This document shows, piece by piece, positions 10,071 through 20,807 of a stretch of 64,000 nucleotides of DNA. The stretch is from Madurella fahalii (lineage: Eukaryota; Ascomycota; Sordariomycetes; Sordariales). A program made the position numbers and the translations under genes. The first letter of the stretch is position 1. The number at the start of each line of letters is the position of its first letter. The notes under the pieces are model-generated. The model was given only the letters and a program-made list of their open reading frames with translations. It did no database searches and had not been told where the DNA came from. Location of the stretch: assembly GCA_029876055.1 (NCBI GenBank), contig CM056875.1, forward strand, positions 6,039,001 to 6,103,000, given 5' to 3'.

Positions 10071-10861
10071 CTACTGGTTACTCCACGACAGTTTCAGTAC
10101 CGACTCGGCTACCTTGTAGTCCCTCAACGCCTGGATGGCCTCCTCAGCCGACTTGGCCTCGACCAAAATCTTGTCGTTGTCACCGTGGATAAACCCCTCC
10201 TGCACACTCCTGCGGATCCACTCTAGGATACCGTCGTAGAAGCCATTGATGTTGAGCACAATGATGCCCTTGTTGTGAATGCCCAGCTGGTTCCATGTAG
10301 ATGTCTCAAACAACTCCTCGACGGTGCCGTACCCGCCGCTCAGCGCGATGAAGCCGCTGCCGGGCCCGCCTTCCAGCACCTCTTGAGCCATCATGCGTTT
10401 GCGCGTGTGCATGTCCTTGACAATAGTCGTCCGTCCGTACACAGCCTCCTCGGGCACCGCCAATTGCGCGTCGCCGTCCCCGTTCAGCTGTTTTGAAGCG
10501 TATGTCGGGTCCCGCTCGTACCGCACCAGCGCCTCGGGAATGATGCCGTGTACCGAGTCCGGTCCCGAGAGGGAGACGAGGGTTTTGGCGACCTCACCCA
10601 TGAGCCCGACTGTGCCTCCGCCGTAGACTTGTACAAAATGAATCGGTTAGTCGTCGTTAATTCGCCCATTGGTATGGCAAACTCACCGAGTCCAATATTG
10701 TTGGCCGCCATGGCCCGGGCTAGCGCGCGGGCGGCTTCAACATGCGCCGGGTTATGGCCTGCTGAAGCGCCGCAATAGACACAAATCTTGGTCCTCTTCG
10801 TTGCAACACTCGACGGTGTCGAGGTGCGAGATCCCGGGAACGAAGCGCCGCCCGACTCCAT
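10071..10861 (-). CDS. LOG-family protein (cytokinin-riboside-monophosphate phosphoribohydrolase-like)
   Basis: LOG proteins hydrolyse nucleoside 5'-monophosphates, in plants releasing active cytokinin; many are mis-annotated as lysine decarboxylases. Exons are 10861-10687 and 10627-10071, joined across a 59 bp intron (donor GTGAGT, acceptor ACAAG) to give 243 residues. The N-terminal ICVYCGAS block and VYGGGTVGLMG spanning the junction are typical. The catalytic signature appears as SGGYGTVEE near residue 152, with Ser in place of the first Pro of PGGxGTxxE. WNQLGIHNKGI is also a family motif. The fungal substrate is not established by sequence alone. It ends 265 bp from PRE5, tail to tail. 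Confidence 0.9.
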
Positions 10862-12350
10862 GATGTGTGCCGATGGCGGGGAGCAGAAACACTGAGTGGG
10901 TGGTGTCGGATTGTGACGGATGAGGCGCTCCCGCTTCTTTCAACCGGGCGCTAGTGCTTAAGTAGGCGCCGTCTGAGCCCCTTGACGCTGGATGGGAGCA
11001 ATGCCACGTATATTGATGGACCCGGTCAGGAATTCCTGGCAGGCGCTGGGAATCGTCGACTCGGACTGAAGTGGTGGGGTTCCAATTCCAGCGAATCGCG
11101 AGGCGCAGTGAGCCAACGTTACGAGGATGGAGTGGCACGGAAAAGGAAAACTACCACTGGCACAAAGACCAAGTCTCATGTACGCTTTCCCGTCTTATAT
11201 ACGGATACCCGGAGTCGAGTCATCGACTCTCTGTACCCTGCTTGGGCTGTGCCAGGGTCCTGGATCTCGGCCCGCTGTTAACGTTATGTCATACTTCAGG
11301 CCCATCAAGGTCCACGGATTGGTCACGCGGTTGGCCCCTCGACTCGGAACAACGAATCGCCAACGTAAGAGACCGGTCAGCTTTGTGGAAGGCACGCAGG
11401 TCCATCACGGATCTCCCCGCTGGGGACAAGCCCGGAATTCAGGGGAAGTCGCACAAACATGGTGCGGAAGAAGCCCAATCGGATAGTTGCCTGTCCGCTT
11501 GACGTTCGGTGATGGTCGGAGAGTTCGCCGCTGATTCCAAACCACATGAATGCCGTCAAACAAAAAGCCCAAGATCATTGGCCCATACGATCTCGCTTAC
11601 CAGGGTTGTGTAAGTCGAAGTCCCACAGACCCACAAACCCCAACAAGCCCCCATTGTTAGTACAAACTTCGAACTACATGATATATTCGAAATGTTGATT
11701 AAAGCGGAAGCTACGGAAGAGAGTTCTGGAGTACTGTAATAATTACTTGACAAGGAGTGAGCCATCGGAGCCTAGAGACTCGGAACCCAGAGAACCCATG
11801 GCCACTGAACATATCGTGTAACAGTATCCCACGCGGGCGAGGAGCTCGCTAATGGTCTGTACTTGCCCAAACTTGAGGGATTACACGCATGCATCATCAC
11901 ATCCTAGCCATATAAATCAGATGCCATGCCTTATCCCTGGCATTTAGATCCCGCTTCGAGCAGCCGATTGTTGTTTGGTCGCGACCCCATGAACGCGGGA
12001 TCAGACTTCCCACATCAACTTGCTGCAACGACCAAGGTTTTAAACCATAACGTAGGTGACTCCCAAGCGCAGACCATCACAGGTCCCAAGTTAGATCATT
12101 GCATTGGGACCTAGGGTTAGGGTTATTATGGGTTGCGGACCCCTGAGTAGCCAAGAAAAAAAGCAACACATCACTGCGCGGACCCCACCCGCAGCAAGCC
12201 ATGGAACTGGGACAGTCTGGACTGCGCAGTCAGTTCGTAATCAGACTCCAAACGCCTCGTGTCCCGAGCCGACGAACTTTGACATCAATCGACAGCGTGC
12301 CGGTATCGAGAATTATCCGAACGCGGCGGTACTCTGCGAAACTATCGGAG
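10862..12350. other. long divergent intergenic region between the LOG-family and CLPTM1-like genes
   Basis: About 1.5 kb that carries presumed promoters for both neighbours. Several open frames of 60-140 codons exist but overlap one another on both strands, use poor codons and match no family I recognise. A telobox-like motif is present near 12111. Confidence 0.55.
12111..12125 (+). promoter_or_regulatory. telobox-like motif (CTAGGGTTAGGGTTA)
   Basis: A double TTAGGG unit about 225 bp upstream of the CLPTM1-like start codon, the same motif and orientation as at 4182 and 23718. Its regulatory role is inferred only. Confidence 0.35.
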
Positions 12351-14384
12351 ATGCCGGAAGGAAATGCAGCGGCAGGCGGCGAGCCTCCGCGACGGGAGGA
12401 GCAAGGAGTATGCTGAATTCCCCCCATAGGTTGTAACCATTCCCGCGACGGTATGCTGACTCTCTCACAGCAGTCTTTCTTTATGAAGATTGTCCAGGGA
12501 ATTGCGATGTACATGGCCATTCAAATCGTCATGAAGCAGTTCATGGGCGGGCCAAAGACCACAGCCGTCAAGGACGCCGATGGGAACATTGTCAAGGTCG
12601 CAACCTCTAGCCAAATACCGCCTTACAGCGAACGACCCGCACACCTAAATGAGGGCGCTGTTTACAACCGTATACCACAGTTGCTTGCGCCGATGTGGCC
12701 CGACAACAGCGTTGTCGATATCATCGTGACTGTCTCGCCTTCGTTCGTTCCCACCCCGCTCAACAAGCTTCCCAAGTCTGAAATAGTCTTCGAGGAGAAG
12801 CAGTTCAGGATAGGCAACTGGACCGATAAGCGCACGGTGGAAGGGACAATCTACGTGCCGACGCCTGTTCAACACAATGGCACGCTTTGGGGCCATTTCT
12901 ACGTCGGCCTTTCCGGGGCCCGACTGGATCCTACGCAGCCGAACTACGATCCGGCCTCGGCTTATCACTTCGTCTACCCGCTTACCCAGTACATCCCAAA
13001 GAAGAAGGAGACCAAGACGAGGAACCTGTTGGGTGACGCGACCGAGTCCAGCGCGGAAGCGGCCGGAGAGGAACCTGGGCAGTCCGGCCCGATCATCGCG
13101 AATTATTACCATCCGAACGTTTCACTGTCATTCATCCCAAACTCGGGCGTTGTCTCGTTCCCCCAGTTACACCCAGCCGTACGCCAGTTCATATTGCCCG
13201 AGGCGACTGGTGCACGGGATGGGTCAGGCCAGAACTCGTGGTATTATCCTATCCTCTTCGTCAACACGTTCTGGCAGCTCAGATCCCACATGACGCTGCT
13301 GAACGATACGGTCACGAGCCTGCCAATACGCATTGACCTCAACAATCTCTCGGATTGGAAGTTCAAGACAATGGCCTCGATCGATGCGAACGCCAAGGAA
13401 TCGGCTCGCCAAGCCGCATATGGCCACGCGCTGCCGGGTGGCGGCGACGGCAGCGAGATCGAGATGATCAAGGAGATTTTTATGGACACGAATCCGATTC
13501 TCCTTAGCGTGACGATCGTCGTCAGCATCGCGCACATGGTTCTCGAGACGCTTGCATTTGGCTCCGACATTGCACACTACCGCAAGAAGAAGGACAACGT
13601 GGGCATCTCGGTGCGATCGATCCTTGCCAATGTGTTTATGCAGACCGTCATCTTCCTCTACCTCATTGACCAGTCTCAGAACACCAGCTGGATGATTCTG
13701 GGCTCCCAGGGCATCGGGATCATCATTGAGCTGTGGAAAATCACGACCGTGGTCAACGTCCGGGTGCGGTCGGCGCCAGGATCCCTGATCCCGTGGCGGA
13801 TATCGTTCGAGGACAAGCATAAGCTCAGCGAGACCGAGGAGAAGACTAAGGAGTACGACGAGATCGCCTTCAAGTACATGTACATGGCTGGCGTCCCGCT
13901 GCTCATAGCGTATGCCATCTACTCGCTCCTCTACGAGACGCACAAATCGTGGTATTCCTACATCATCACGACCCTCGTCGGCTCCGTCTATGCCTACGGC
14001 TTCCTGATGATGGTGCCGTCACTCTACATCAACTACCGTCTCAAGAGCGTGGCGCACATGCCTGCCAAGGCTATGATGTACAAGTTCCTCAACACCTTCA
14101 TCGACGACCTGTTCGCGTTTACCATCAAGATGCCGATTCTGCACCGGCTTGCCACGTTCCGTGACGACATCATCTTCTTTGTCTACCTGTACCAGCGCTG
14201 GGCGTACAAGGTAGATTACACCCGTGTCAACGAGTTTGGCCAGGGCGGCGAGGATGACGGCGTTGGGGCCGAGAAGAAAGGGGGAGAGAAGACGTTGCCT
14301 GCGGGCTCTGCGGGAAAGGTTGCCGAGAGTGCAGCTACCAAGGCTACCGGGACAGATAAGGCCAAGGCGACGAAGAGGAAATAG
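12351..14384 (+). CDS. CLPTM1 family multi-pass membrane protein
   Basis: CLPTM1-type proteins are ER/Golgi membrane proteins; animal members affect receptor trafficking and lipid scrambling. Exon 1 (12351-12407) encodes 19 Gly/Glu-rich residues. A 63 bp intron (GTATGC...TCACAG) follows, and exon 2 runs 12471-14384, for 656 residues in all. The N-terminal half is a large luminal beta-rich domain (HFYVGLSGARLDP near residue 150, NYYHPNVSLSF near 225). At least five hydrophobic helices occupy the C-terminal half, starting with NPILLSVTIVVSIAHMVLE near 358, with the strongly conserved block MMYKFLNTFIDDLFAFTIKMP near 560. The tail is Lys/Ala-rich. The downstream ATG at 12489 is possible but would lose the conserved start. 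Confidence 0.9.
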
Positions 14385-15512
14385 GGGGGTAGGGTCCTAC
14401 AGATCATAGATTGCGTGACAAATAGAGCTGCCTACTACTCCTTGAGACTGACAATGGTCCTACTCGGTGTGTAGATTAATGCGTCATTGGACGCTTCCAG
14501 GACACGTCGAATCTTTGGTGAAGAAAAGGGGTCTCTTGAACGAGAAAGCGAAGCGTCTTCTGGTTGACCGGGATGCGATGCACCCATCCTTGCCTGGCCC
14601 AGTAGGGCTGAACGGCACGGTCGGGGGCCAACGGCAGAGCGGGATCCATTCCATTGGACAATCGGCCGTGTTTGGCTCCCTTCCAGGCTACGTACGCCAT
14701 GCAGTGGTAAATTGGCCCCTTGGGCATCTAGCCAATCCGAATAACATGTCCGTTGATTCCCTATCTCGAGCAGGATTGTAGAGAATACAGGTTACGTCGG
14801 CAGAGTTAAAGCAGAAGAGACCCATGCTTGGGCAGATACTTCCCCACTGCCTGGCGCTAGAAATTGGCCCCCCAACTTTGGGTAAGCCACCCCGCAAGAC
14901 ACGCCTGTTTCGTGCTCGACGGCGCCTGTGTGTAACGTGTCAGTCCCGCATCATGTCCCTAGTGAGATAGAACCAACCTGACAGGTGCTATTACACTAGA
15001 CATAACCGGCCCGATTCCTCCATGGAAAAGGCCTGGTTGACCTGGGGGAACCGCCCAAGCCGACGACCAGGGACACTCGATCGCCTCTCCGCCCGTTCGT
15101 GATCGCCTATCCCAGCGCGTACTAGCGCCCCGAGGCCGCCGAAGCTAATCCGTATCTCCCCCTGTCGGTGCCCGCTGCCAAGAGAAACCTTATGCTGGAG
15201 GGACCCGGCCTGTCGACCCCAAAATACAGTTGACATCAGCACCGAGGTGCGTCCCAGATCGATGGGCTTCTCCTGCATTGAACTGATGCAGAACATTGTA
15301 CCTACAGACTTCTGGACGACAGCCGGCGCCACCGCGCATTGATGATCTAACGGGCCCGGATCAGACAGCACACTTCTCGCCAAGAGCACCAAGTTTATCC
15401 GCACCGACCAGCGGCGCACGTGGAACAGGCTTTGGGCATTTCAAGGACGAAAACCGTCCAGCCCGGGGACGGGACGGGCGCAGACGTTGAGAAGGGAGGA
15501 GAGAAGGTAGCG
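14385..15512. other. intergenic region, no gene seen
   Basis: About 1.1 kb. Open frames of 60-140 codons on both strands overlap each other and have no recognisable motifs. It presumably contains the 3' UTR of the CLPTM1-like gene and the promoter of the next gene. Confidence 0.55.
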
Positions 15513-16761
15513 ATGAGTAGTGGCGCTGGCGGCGCCAGCCGAAAGGGCAGCATCGGCAGCAGCAGCGGTGGCGGCGGCGGCGGTTCCCAAACAGTCGGCA
15601 GTCTCCTCGCCGCCATCGCAACGTGCATGACAGATGCCCTCCGCATCCTCATGTTTGCTGACAAGCGTCAATGGGGCCCGGACGAATTTGAGCAGACGCG
15701 TGTGCTGGAAGAGGCCGTGGACGAGGCCAAGAAGGATTTCCAGGAGATGGCGCCCCTGGTACACGGGCAGTTCTATTATGAGAATGACAGAACTTGTAAG
15801 TTACAGCCCTTTTTCTTCACTCTAACCCAGCTTATTATTTTTGTCGAGAACTAACAAGCTCACGAACGCCTTCCTTCCTACAACAGTCGAGTCCCTCCAA
15901 GAGCTCCAGACCCTCCTCGCCAAGTTCGAATTCCACGCCCAAAACTTCAAGGACTGGGCCCGCCAGGGCGGGCCGATCAACCCGACCTGGGCGCGCGAGA
16001 CGGCTGAGCTGAGCGGGGAGCTCCACCGCGCCCAATGCCGCGCCGCCCGGCGCATCTTCGCCGCCGAGCAGGAGGGCAGCCGCTGCCTGGGCGCGTTCCA
16101 GGTGTACCGGCAACAGAAGCGTAACGAGGCCGAGCGGCAGCGCCGCCAGCGCGCGCGGGACGAGCTGGCGCCGTGGCAGCAGCAGCGCGAGCAGTCGGTC
16201 GAGGACGAGGAGGCCCGCCAGCGCGGCGAGGTCCCCGGGCGGGACCCGAAGCGGCGATCCAGCCTCGAGGAGCTGGTGCCCTGCTGCAACGCCGTCGGAC
16301 GATGGCAGCGCCTGGGCGGCTCGCACGACGCCGCCTTTGTGTGCGACTTTTGCGACGGCTTCATCGTGTGGCCGGACCTGCGGAGCATGCCGTCAGCGCG
16401 GACGCCGCTGCCTCCCACGGCCGTGGCGGGGTACCCCCACTGGCAGGCCAAGGGGGTGAGCGCCGAGACGGGCGAGGACAAGCTGATTGTGTTTGCGCCG
16501 CTGGCGATCGCGAACCACATGGCGCCCGAGCCCGGAGAGTGGCAGGCGGGGCTGATGTGTCCGTATTGTGAGGAGGATACGTACCTAGACGAGGGCGAGG
16601 ACAGTTCCGAACTGAAATATGCCCAAGACGAGAAGGGGTTTCCGGATCTGGAGGCGTTTCGGCAGCATCTCGAGTGGTATCACACGGCCATGCCAGTACC
16701 GCCGATATCAGCATTGGCGTCGGCGCTGCCGTCGGCGGCGTCTAATTGCAGGGTTATGTAG
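15513..16761 (+). CDS. conserved-looking fungal protein with CxxC zinc-finger-like motifs, function unknown
   Basis: I do not recognise a named family. Exon 1 (15513-15795) joins exon 2 (15887-16761) across a 91 bp intron (GTAAGT donor, CTAAC branch, CAACAG acceptor), giving 385 residues. The first in-frame ATG begins MSSGAGG; upstream frame sequence has no ATG. Visible features are a Gly/Ser-rich N-terminus, a helical central part rich in Arg/Gln/Glu (about residues 170-230, probable coiled coil), then CCNAVGRW, CDFCDGF and CPYCEEDTY, with a later HLEWYH that could complete a C2H2-type zinc site. Composition suggests a nuclear or cytosolic regulatory protein, but that is a guess. It converges on SEC22. 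Confidence 0.75.
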
Positions 16762-17180
16762 AGGCGTTTGGTGTTTTGGGTTCTGCCTTTTTTTGGAAGA
16801 CTTGGGTGCGGGATCATAGCAGGAGTTCTAGGATAAGGGATGAGAGCTTAAAAGGGGTTGCGCATGGGTGTGCTCTGCAATATAACATCATTTTACGGCC
16901 GATACAAATGACGGACAGTGCTGCCATGAAGGATACAGGTCCGCATTTGCTGAACTCTAATGGTATCCGCGCCGTGCTGCACAGCACGCAGGCATAGAAT
17001 CTCATGACAGAAATAAAGTACATACCTGTACAAGCAACGGCACAAACATACCGTTTTAGATTCCATTAACCCCCCAAACTCCGATGCTGAGCTTTATACC
17101 CCGAACCAAGCAGCACAATAAATGAATGCAAACACAGCAAGCAGCCCACCACCCATGACCCCTACCCCCTCCTCTCGTAC
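16762..17180. other. convergent 3' intergenic region
   Basis: 420 bp between two gene ends. No gene is seen, only presumed 3' UTRs. Confidence 0.6.
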
Positions 17181-17894
17181 TCAAAAGAACCTCCACCACA
17201 CAAACACCAGTATGATCAGCCCCAGCGCCGCGAACGGCCCATACTGCTTGATCATCAAGTCCCAATTGATCTTGACCGCTGCCCGCCTGTACTTCTTGCT
17301 GTCGTCCTTCAGCCTGCTGCTCAGCTCCCCCATCCTCTCCAGGCTGTCCCCCCGGTACAGCAAGTCCTCGATGTTCTTGGTCATGACCTTGGTCACGTCG
17401 CGCAGCTCATCGTTAAGCTTGTCTAGGTTCTGCGTGGCGCGCGCGTCGCTGTACGTCGCCTTGGTGCGGCTGATGAAGGTGTCGAACTCCATGAAGGCGT
17501 AGGGCCGCAGCACGGGGCTCATGAGCTGCTGCGCCGGGTACGTCGTCGAGAACTCGGTCGCCAGGTCCGACAGGTACGTGAAGGCCAGCTTGCGCGGGTA
17601 CGCCCGCTCCGTGATGGCCACGTAGACCACGTCGGCCGAGATGAGGTAGTGCAGCGTGTACGCGCCGCTCTCGATCGACGCCTGCGGCTCCGAGTTGCGG
17701 CTGAGCCGCCGGAGGATGAGCTTCACTTGGGATTTCACTTCGGAGAGGTTGCGCTCGGTTTCGGAGTCGTCGACGGAGGCACACAGCATGAGGCCTGGTT
17801 TTGGTGGGGGTTAGTGAGAGTGAAAAAGGGGAAGGAGAGGGGGATTGGATTTAGACGAACCGTCTAGCCTCGCGATTTGTGTTGAGCGAATCAT
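17181..17894 (-). CDS. SEC22: Sec22 R-SNARE (ER-Golgi vesicle fusion)
   Basis: Sec22 is the longin-type R-SNARE for transport between ER and Golgi. Exon 1 (17894-17861) encodes MIRSTQIARLDG; a 66 bp intron (GTTCGT...CCAG) precedes exon 2 (17794-17181). The product is 215 residues, the usual length. Residues 1-120 form the longin domain. The SNARE motif spans about 130-190 with the zero-layer arginine near residue 159 (DLLYRGDSL). A C-terminal anchor of about 20 hydrophobic residues ends in WWRFF. All expected elements are intact. The start codon faces the ASXH gene with about 750 bp between them. Confidence 0.96.
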
Positions 17895-18649
17895 GTTAGG
17901 CTGGCTCCTAGGAGTGTTTGCGTGTCCACCCTTCTTTTTAATTTTTTCTTTTCCCTGGTGGTGTTGCGAATCGGAGTCGCAGGAGCCGTCAGAGCTTCAA
18001 ACGGTTGGAGTTGAGGAAGCGGTCGGTCCCGTAACGTGGCTTTTCAGCCCTGGGGCGGTGTCGTCATTAAAATCCCAAAGCTTCGGGTGAGAGTGTTTCG
18101 ATTGTCGGCAGGGCGCGTGCGTGCTCCCAGAGCAGATATAGAGTAGAAAACCACCCGCTGCAGTTCCCACCGGGAAGCATTGACAATGAAGCCAGTGTCT
18201 GTAGAAAAACTGGCCGCGGATTTCCAGGTCGTCTTCAGCAATGCGAAAAGAAGCAAGACCCCCTGTAAGCTCCCTTGTCATAGTGGGTCTCTAGATCCCG
18301 GGCCTTCTACAAGGCTGGCCAATTGCTGCACGCACCCATGTCCAAGGTCCCTTGCAGCTATCGGGGACTCAACCGTCTTCCGCCTCAGCCTTGTAATCAG
18401 GATCCAGCAGTCTTCGCCTTCCATCTGTTCATTCGATAACATTACTACCACTTCTGTCCTCGTCTTCAATCCTTTTTTTAGCCGTACTCCCACAGGTCCA
18501 ATGGCCGCAAATATCCTTTGAGAACACATCAAACAACGGACCGCCCTCCATTCTGACTGCCTCGCCCCGTATCTCCACCATAAGCACCAATGCGTGAGGC
18601 GAGGCGATTCACTCAAAAGATACGTCTGTGAAGCAGCCTCACATTTGCC
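17895..18649. promoter_or_regulatory. divergent promoter region between SEC22 and the ASXH gene
   Basis: 750 bp between divergent start codons. No gene seen; short open frames lack family resemblance. Confidence 0.45.
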
Positions 18650-19782
18650 ATGGCGGACGAGATAAGCAGTCCACTCTCACCGCCGCCGGAGGATGTTATC
18701 AGGGTTGGGCTCTGGGATCCTTCTAGCCCTGTTGGCGAAGCATCCTCTTCAAATAGCCATCCCGATCAAACTCTAGGCAAGGCGGCTGCTCCCCCGCGGG
18801 GGGATAAACACGCCGGCGATGACGGAACGGGAGAATACGGCGGTGATGGAGCAGATGATAGCGCAGAGGATGGGTACCAGCCCACTACCCAGAAGCGCAA
18901 GGCGCTCAAGAACCGCAACTCATCGCCGGTAAAAAGGTTACGTCGCCTACCTACCGCAGTTAGAAAACCTGCAAAAGAACGGAAATGGGAAGCTCCATTC
19001 GTCTATACGGACCCAAAATCACCCCTTGCGCTTGCGGACCTGAGAGTAGGCTTGTCTCCGCCCCGCCTCATCAGCTTGTGCTTCCTGACACCGACCCACA
19101 GGCAATTTTACTGCTTCCCCGAGCCTGGGATGTCCTAACTCAGGAGGAGAAACGGGATGTACTGGCCAAGTTCCCCGATGAGACGCATATCCTAGACGCC
19201 GGAACCGACAATGCACGGCCGAATATACAGTCGATGCGTAATGACGACAACTTCAGGCACGATTGCGCTCGTTATTGTGAAAACATTGAGCTCGGTCGGC
19301 ACGACGAGGAGTGGCTAAGCCAGGCGTGGACTGCGCATGAGAAGCATAGGCGTGGTGATTTTGACGCATTTCTCCGGAGCCAGTTCGAAGAGGAATGGGG
19401 AGTTGAGCTGCCTGATAACGACCATCCCGCGAGCGCCGAACTGGACTACGGCTCGGGAGCAGGTCCAAACAAGTCACCGAAACAGTACGTGCCCGAATCA
19501 GCTGAGGAACCGCAGCTAGCCCCTTCAGCCGAAGGCCAAGAAGCCCGAGGACCTTCATGCACCTCGCAGCCGTGCTCTTTACCTAAGAAGTCCAATGCTG
19601 AGGACAGCTCGCCACAAGACTTGCAAAAGAGCGACGAGGCAAGTGGGCAGAGCCAAATGGTGGTAAGCAGGCAAACGCCGCGAACCTCGGGTGTGATGGA
19701 CGACTCGGAGCCTCTTCAACCCCCCGAAGGGCCACATTATAAACCGAACAACACATCTAGGACCCCAAGAGATCAAGAATAA
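18650..19782 (+). CDS. ASXH (Asx homology/DEUBAD) domain protein
   Basis: The ASXH domain is found in Polycomb-type deubiquitinase cofactors (ASXL) and in many filamentous fungal proteins of unknown role. Exon 1 (18650-19045) ends ...LADLR and exon 2 starts at 19102 with AILLLPRAWDVL, across a 56 bp intron (GTAGGC...CACAG); 358 residues to TAA at 19780. The domain covers about residues 105-235, with LPRAWDVLTQEEKRDVLAKF, DETHILDAG, NDDNFRHDCARY, GRHDEEWL and RRGDFDAFL. A basic KRLRRLPTA segment near residue 100 may be a nuclear signal. The C-terminus beyond 240 is low complexity. Sequence just downstream resembles a missing C-terminal region, so this copy may be truncated. Confidence 0.8.
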
Positions 19783-19810
19783 GCCGGTGTTATGACCGAA
19801 TCTCAATCAG

Positions 19811-20165
19811 GGGTTGGGCTTGATCGGCCAGGATGCAGCCGAGGGATTCAAGAGGCTTCAGGAAGCAGCTCAGGACTGAGCGCATGTTCCTTTTTCGAAG
19901 GGCGCCCGTCGGTGATCAAGGAGGGCACCGGGGATCGAGAGTAAACTTCACCGAAGCCGGGGAGGAAGGATGGAGAAGAACTCCAGGCTTAGTGCAGCGG
20001 TCGGTAAAGATGAGCAGATGGGAGGATTTCTCGAATATGAGAGAGGCAAGTATGAAGGAGCTTTCACTCGATTATCAGGAAGCGACCCGGTGGCTGAGAC
20101 ACGTCGGAGCAGAATAGACTCTTGCAGGTCAAGCGGATGCGGAGAATGCAAGCGTGAAAGACAAG
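19811..20165 (+). pseudogene. probable decayed C-terminal coding remnant of the upstream ASXH gene
   Basis: Past the ASXH stop, the reading frame containing 19814 and 19970 reads like protein (LIGQDAAEGFKRLQEAAQ, then a block near 19943-20100 with FLEYERGKYEGAFTRL and DPVAE), but it is broken by at least two nonsense codons near 19877 and 19910. A neighbouring frame in between contains FFEGRPSVIKEG. The pieces are collinear and resemble the helical C-terminal tail I associate with fungal ASXH proteins, but that comparison is from memory. Alternative: unrecognised introns or chance open sequence. Confidence 0.4.
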
Positions 20166-20807
20166 TTATAGTGTCCCGAGAGAGCACAACTCAATTAGCT
20201 ATATCCACCTTTTAACTCTATCACCAGCCTTGAGTCTGAAGGAGGCCTTGATGCTTCCGTCAGTCACCTTACCACGTTTCCGGTGAGGCAGCGTATTGAA
20301 AATGACGTGCAATGAATATGTGACTGGCCGACAAGTAACGGTCAGGATTGAACTCTGGAATGCCCGTTTTTGTGAGGCGAATGTTCGAATTGACGACGCA
20401 GTGGTGGGCTGAATCTTGACGTGCCAGAACAAGAGGTCACTTTTCCGACTCGTAGTTGTCATGGCTCTTCCCGCTTTTTTCTTTCGTTACAATTTCTTCT
20501 TTCCCCTTTGTGTATTGCTTCCTTCTTTTATTTCTTCTCATGTCCCCATTATTTGTATCGTGTGAGTGTTTATTACCTTAAGTTTGCTGAGTTGAGTTTG
20601 TTGGCTGAGTCCAAAAGATCAAAAGATCAGCATACCCGTATCTCCGCATTTATGCTTGGGGCTAGGTGACTTGCCTCCACACACCACATTCACATTCAGA
20701 GCCACCCAGATCCCAGAAAACCAACATTGGATCAGTCGTTTTTATCTTGCGATGCATTCATAATATTACAGTCACGACACTGCTCCGTAGAAATCCGATT
20801 TCTCACC
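20166..20807. other. intergenic region upstream of ELP5
   Basis: 640 bp with a pyrimidine-rich stretch near 20470-20560. No gene is seen; it is the presumed ELP5 promoter and leader. Confidence 0.55.

Noticed and set aside
11000..11520. Set of three overlapping + strand frames near the LOG-family promoter
   Set aside because: All three frames open at once, which points to non-coding GC-rich sequence rather than a gene.
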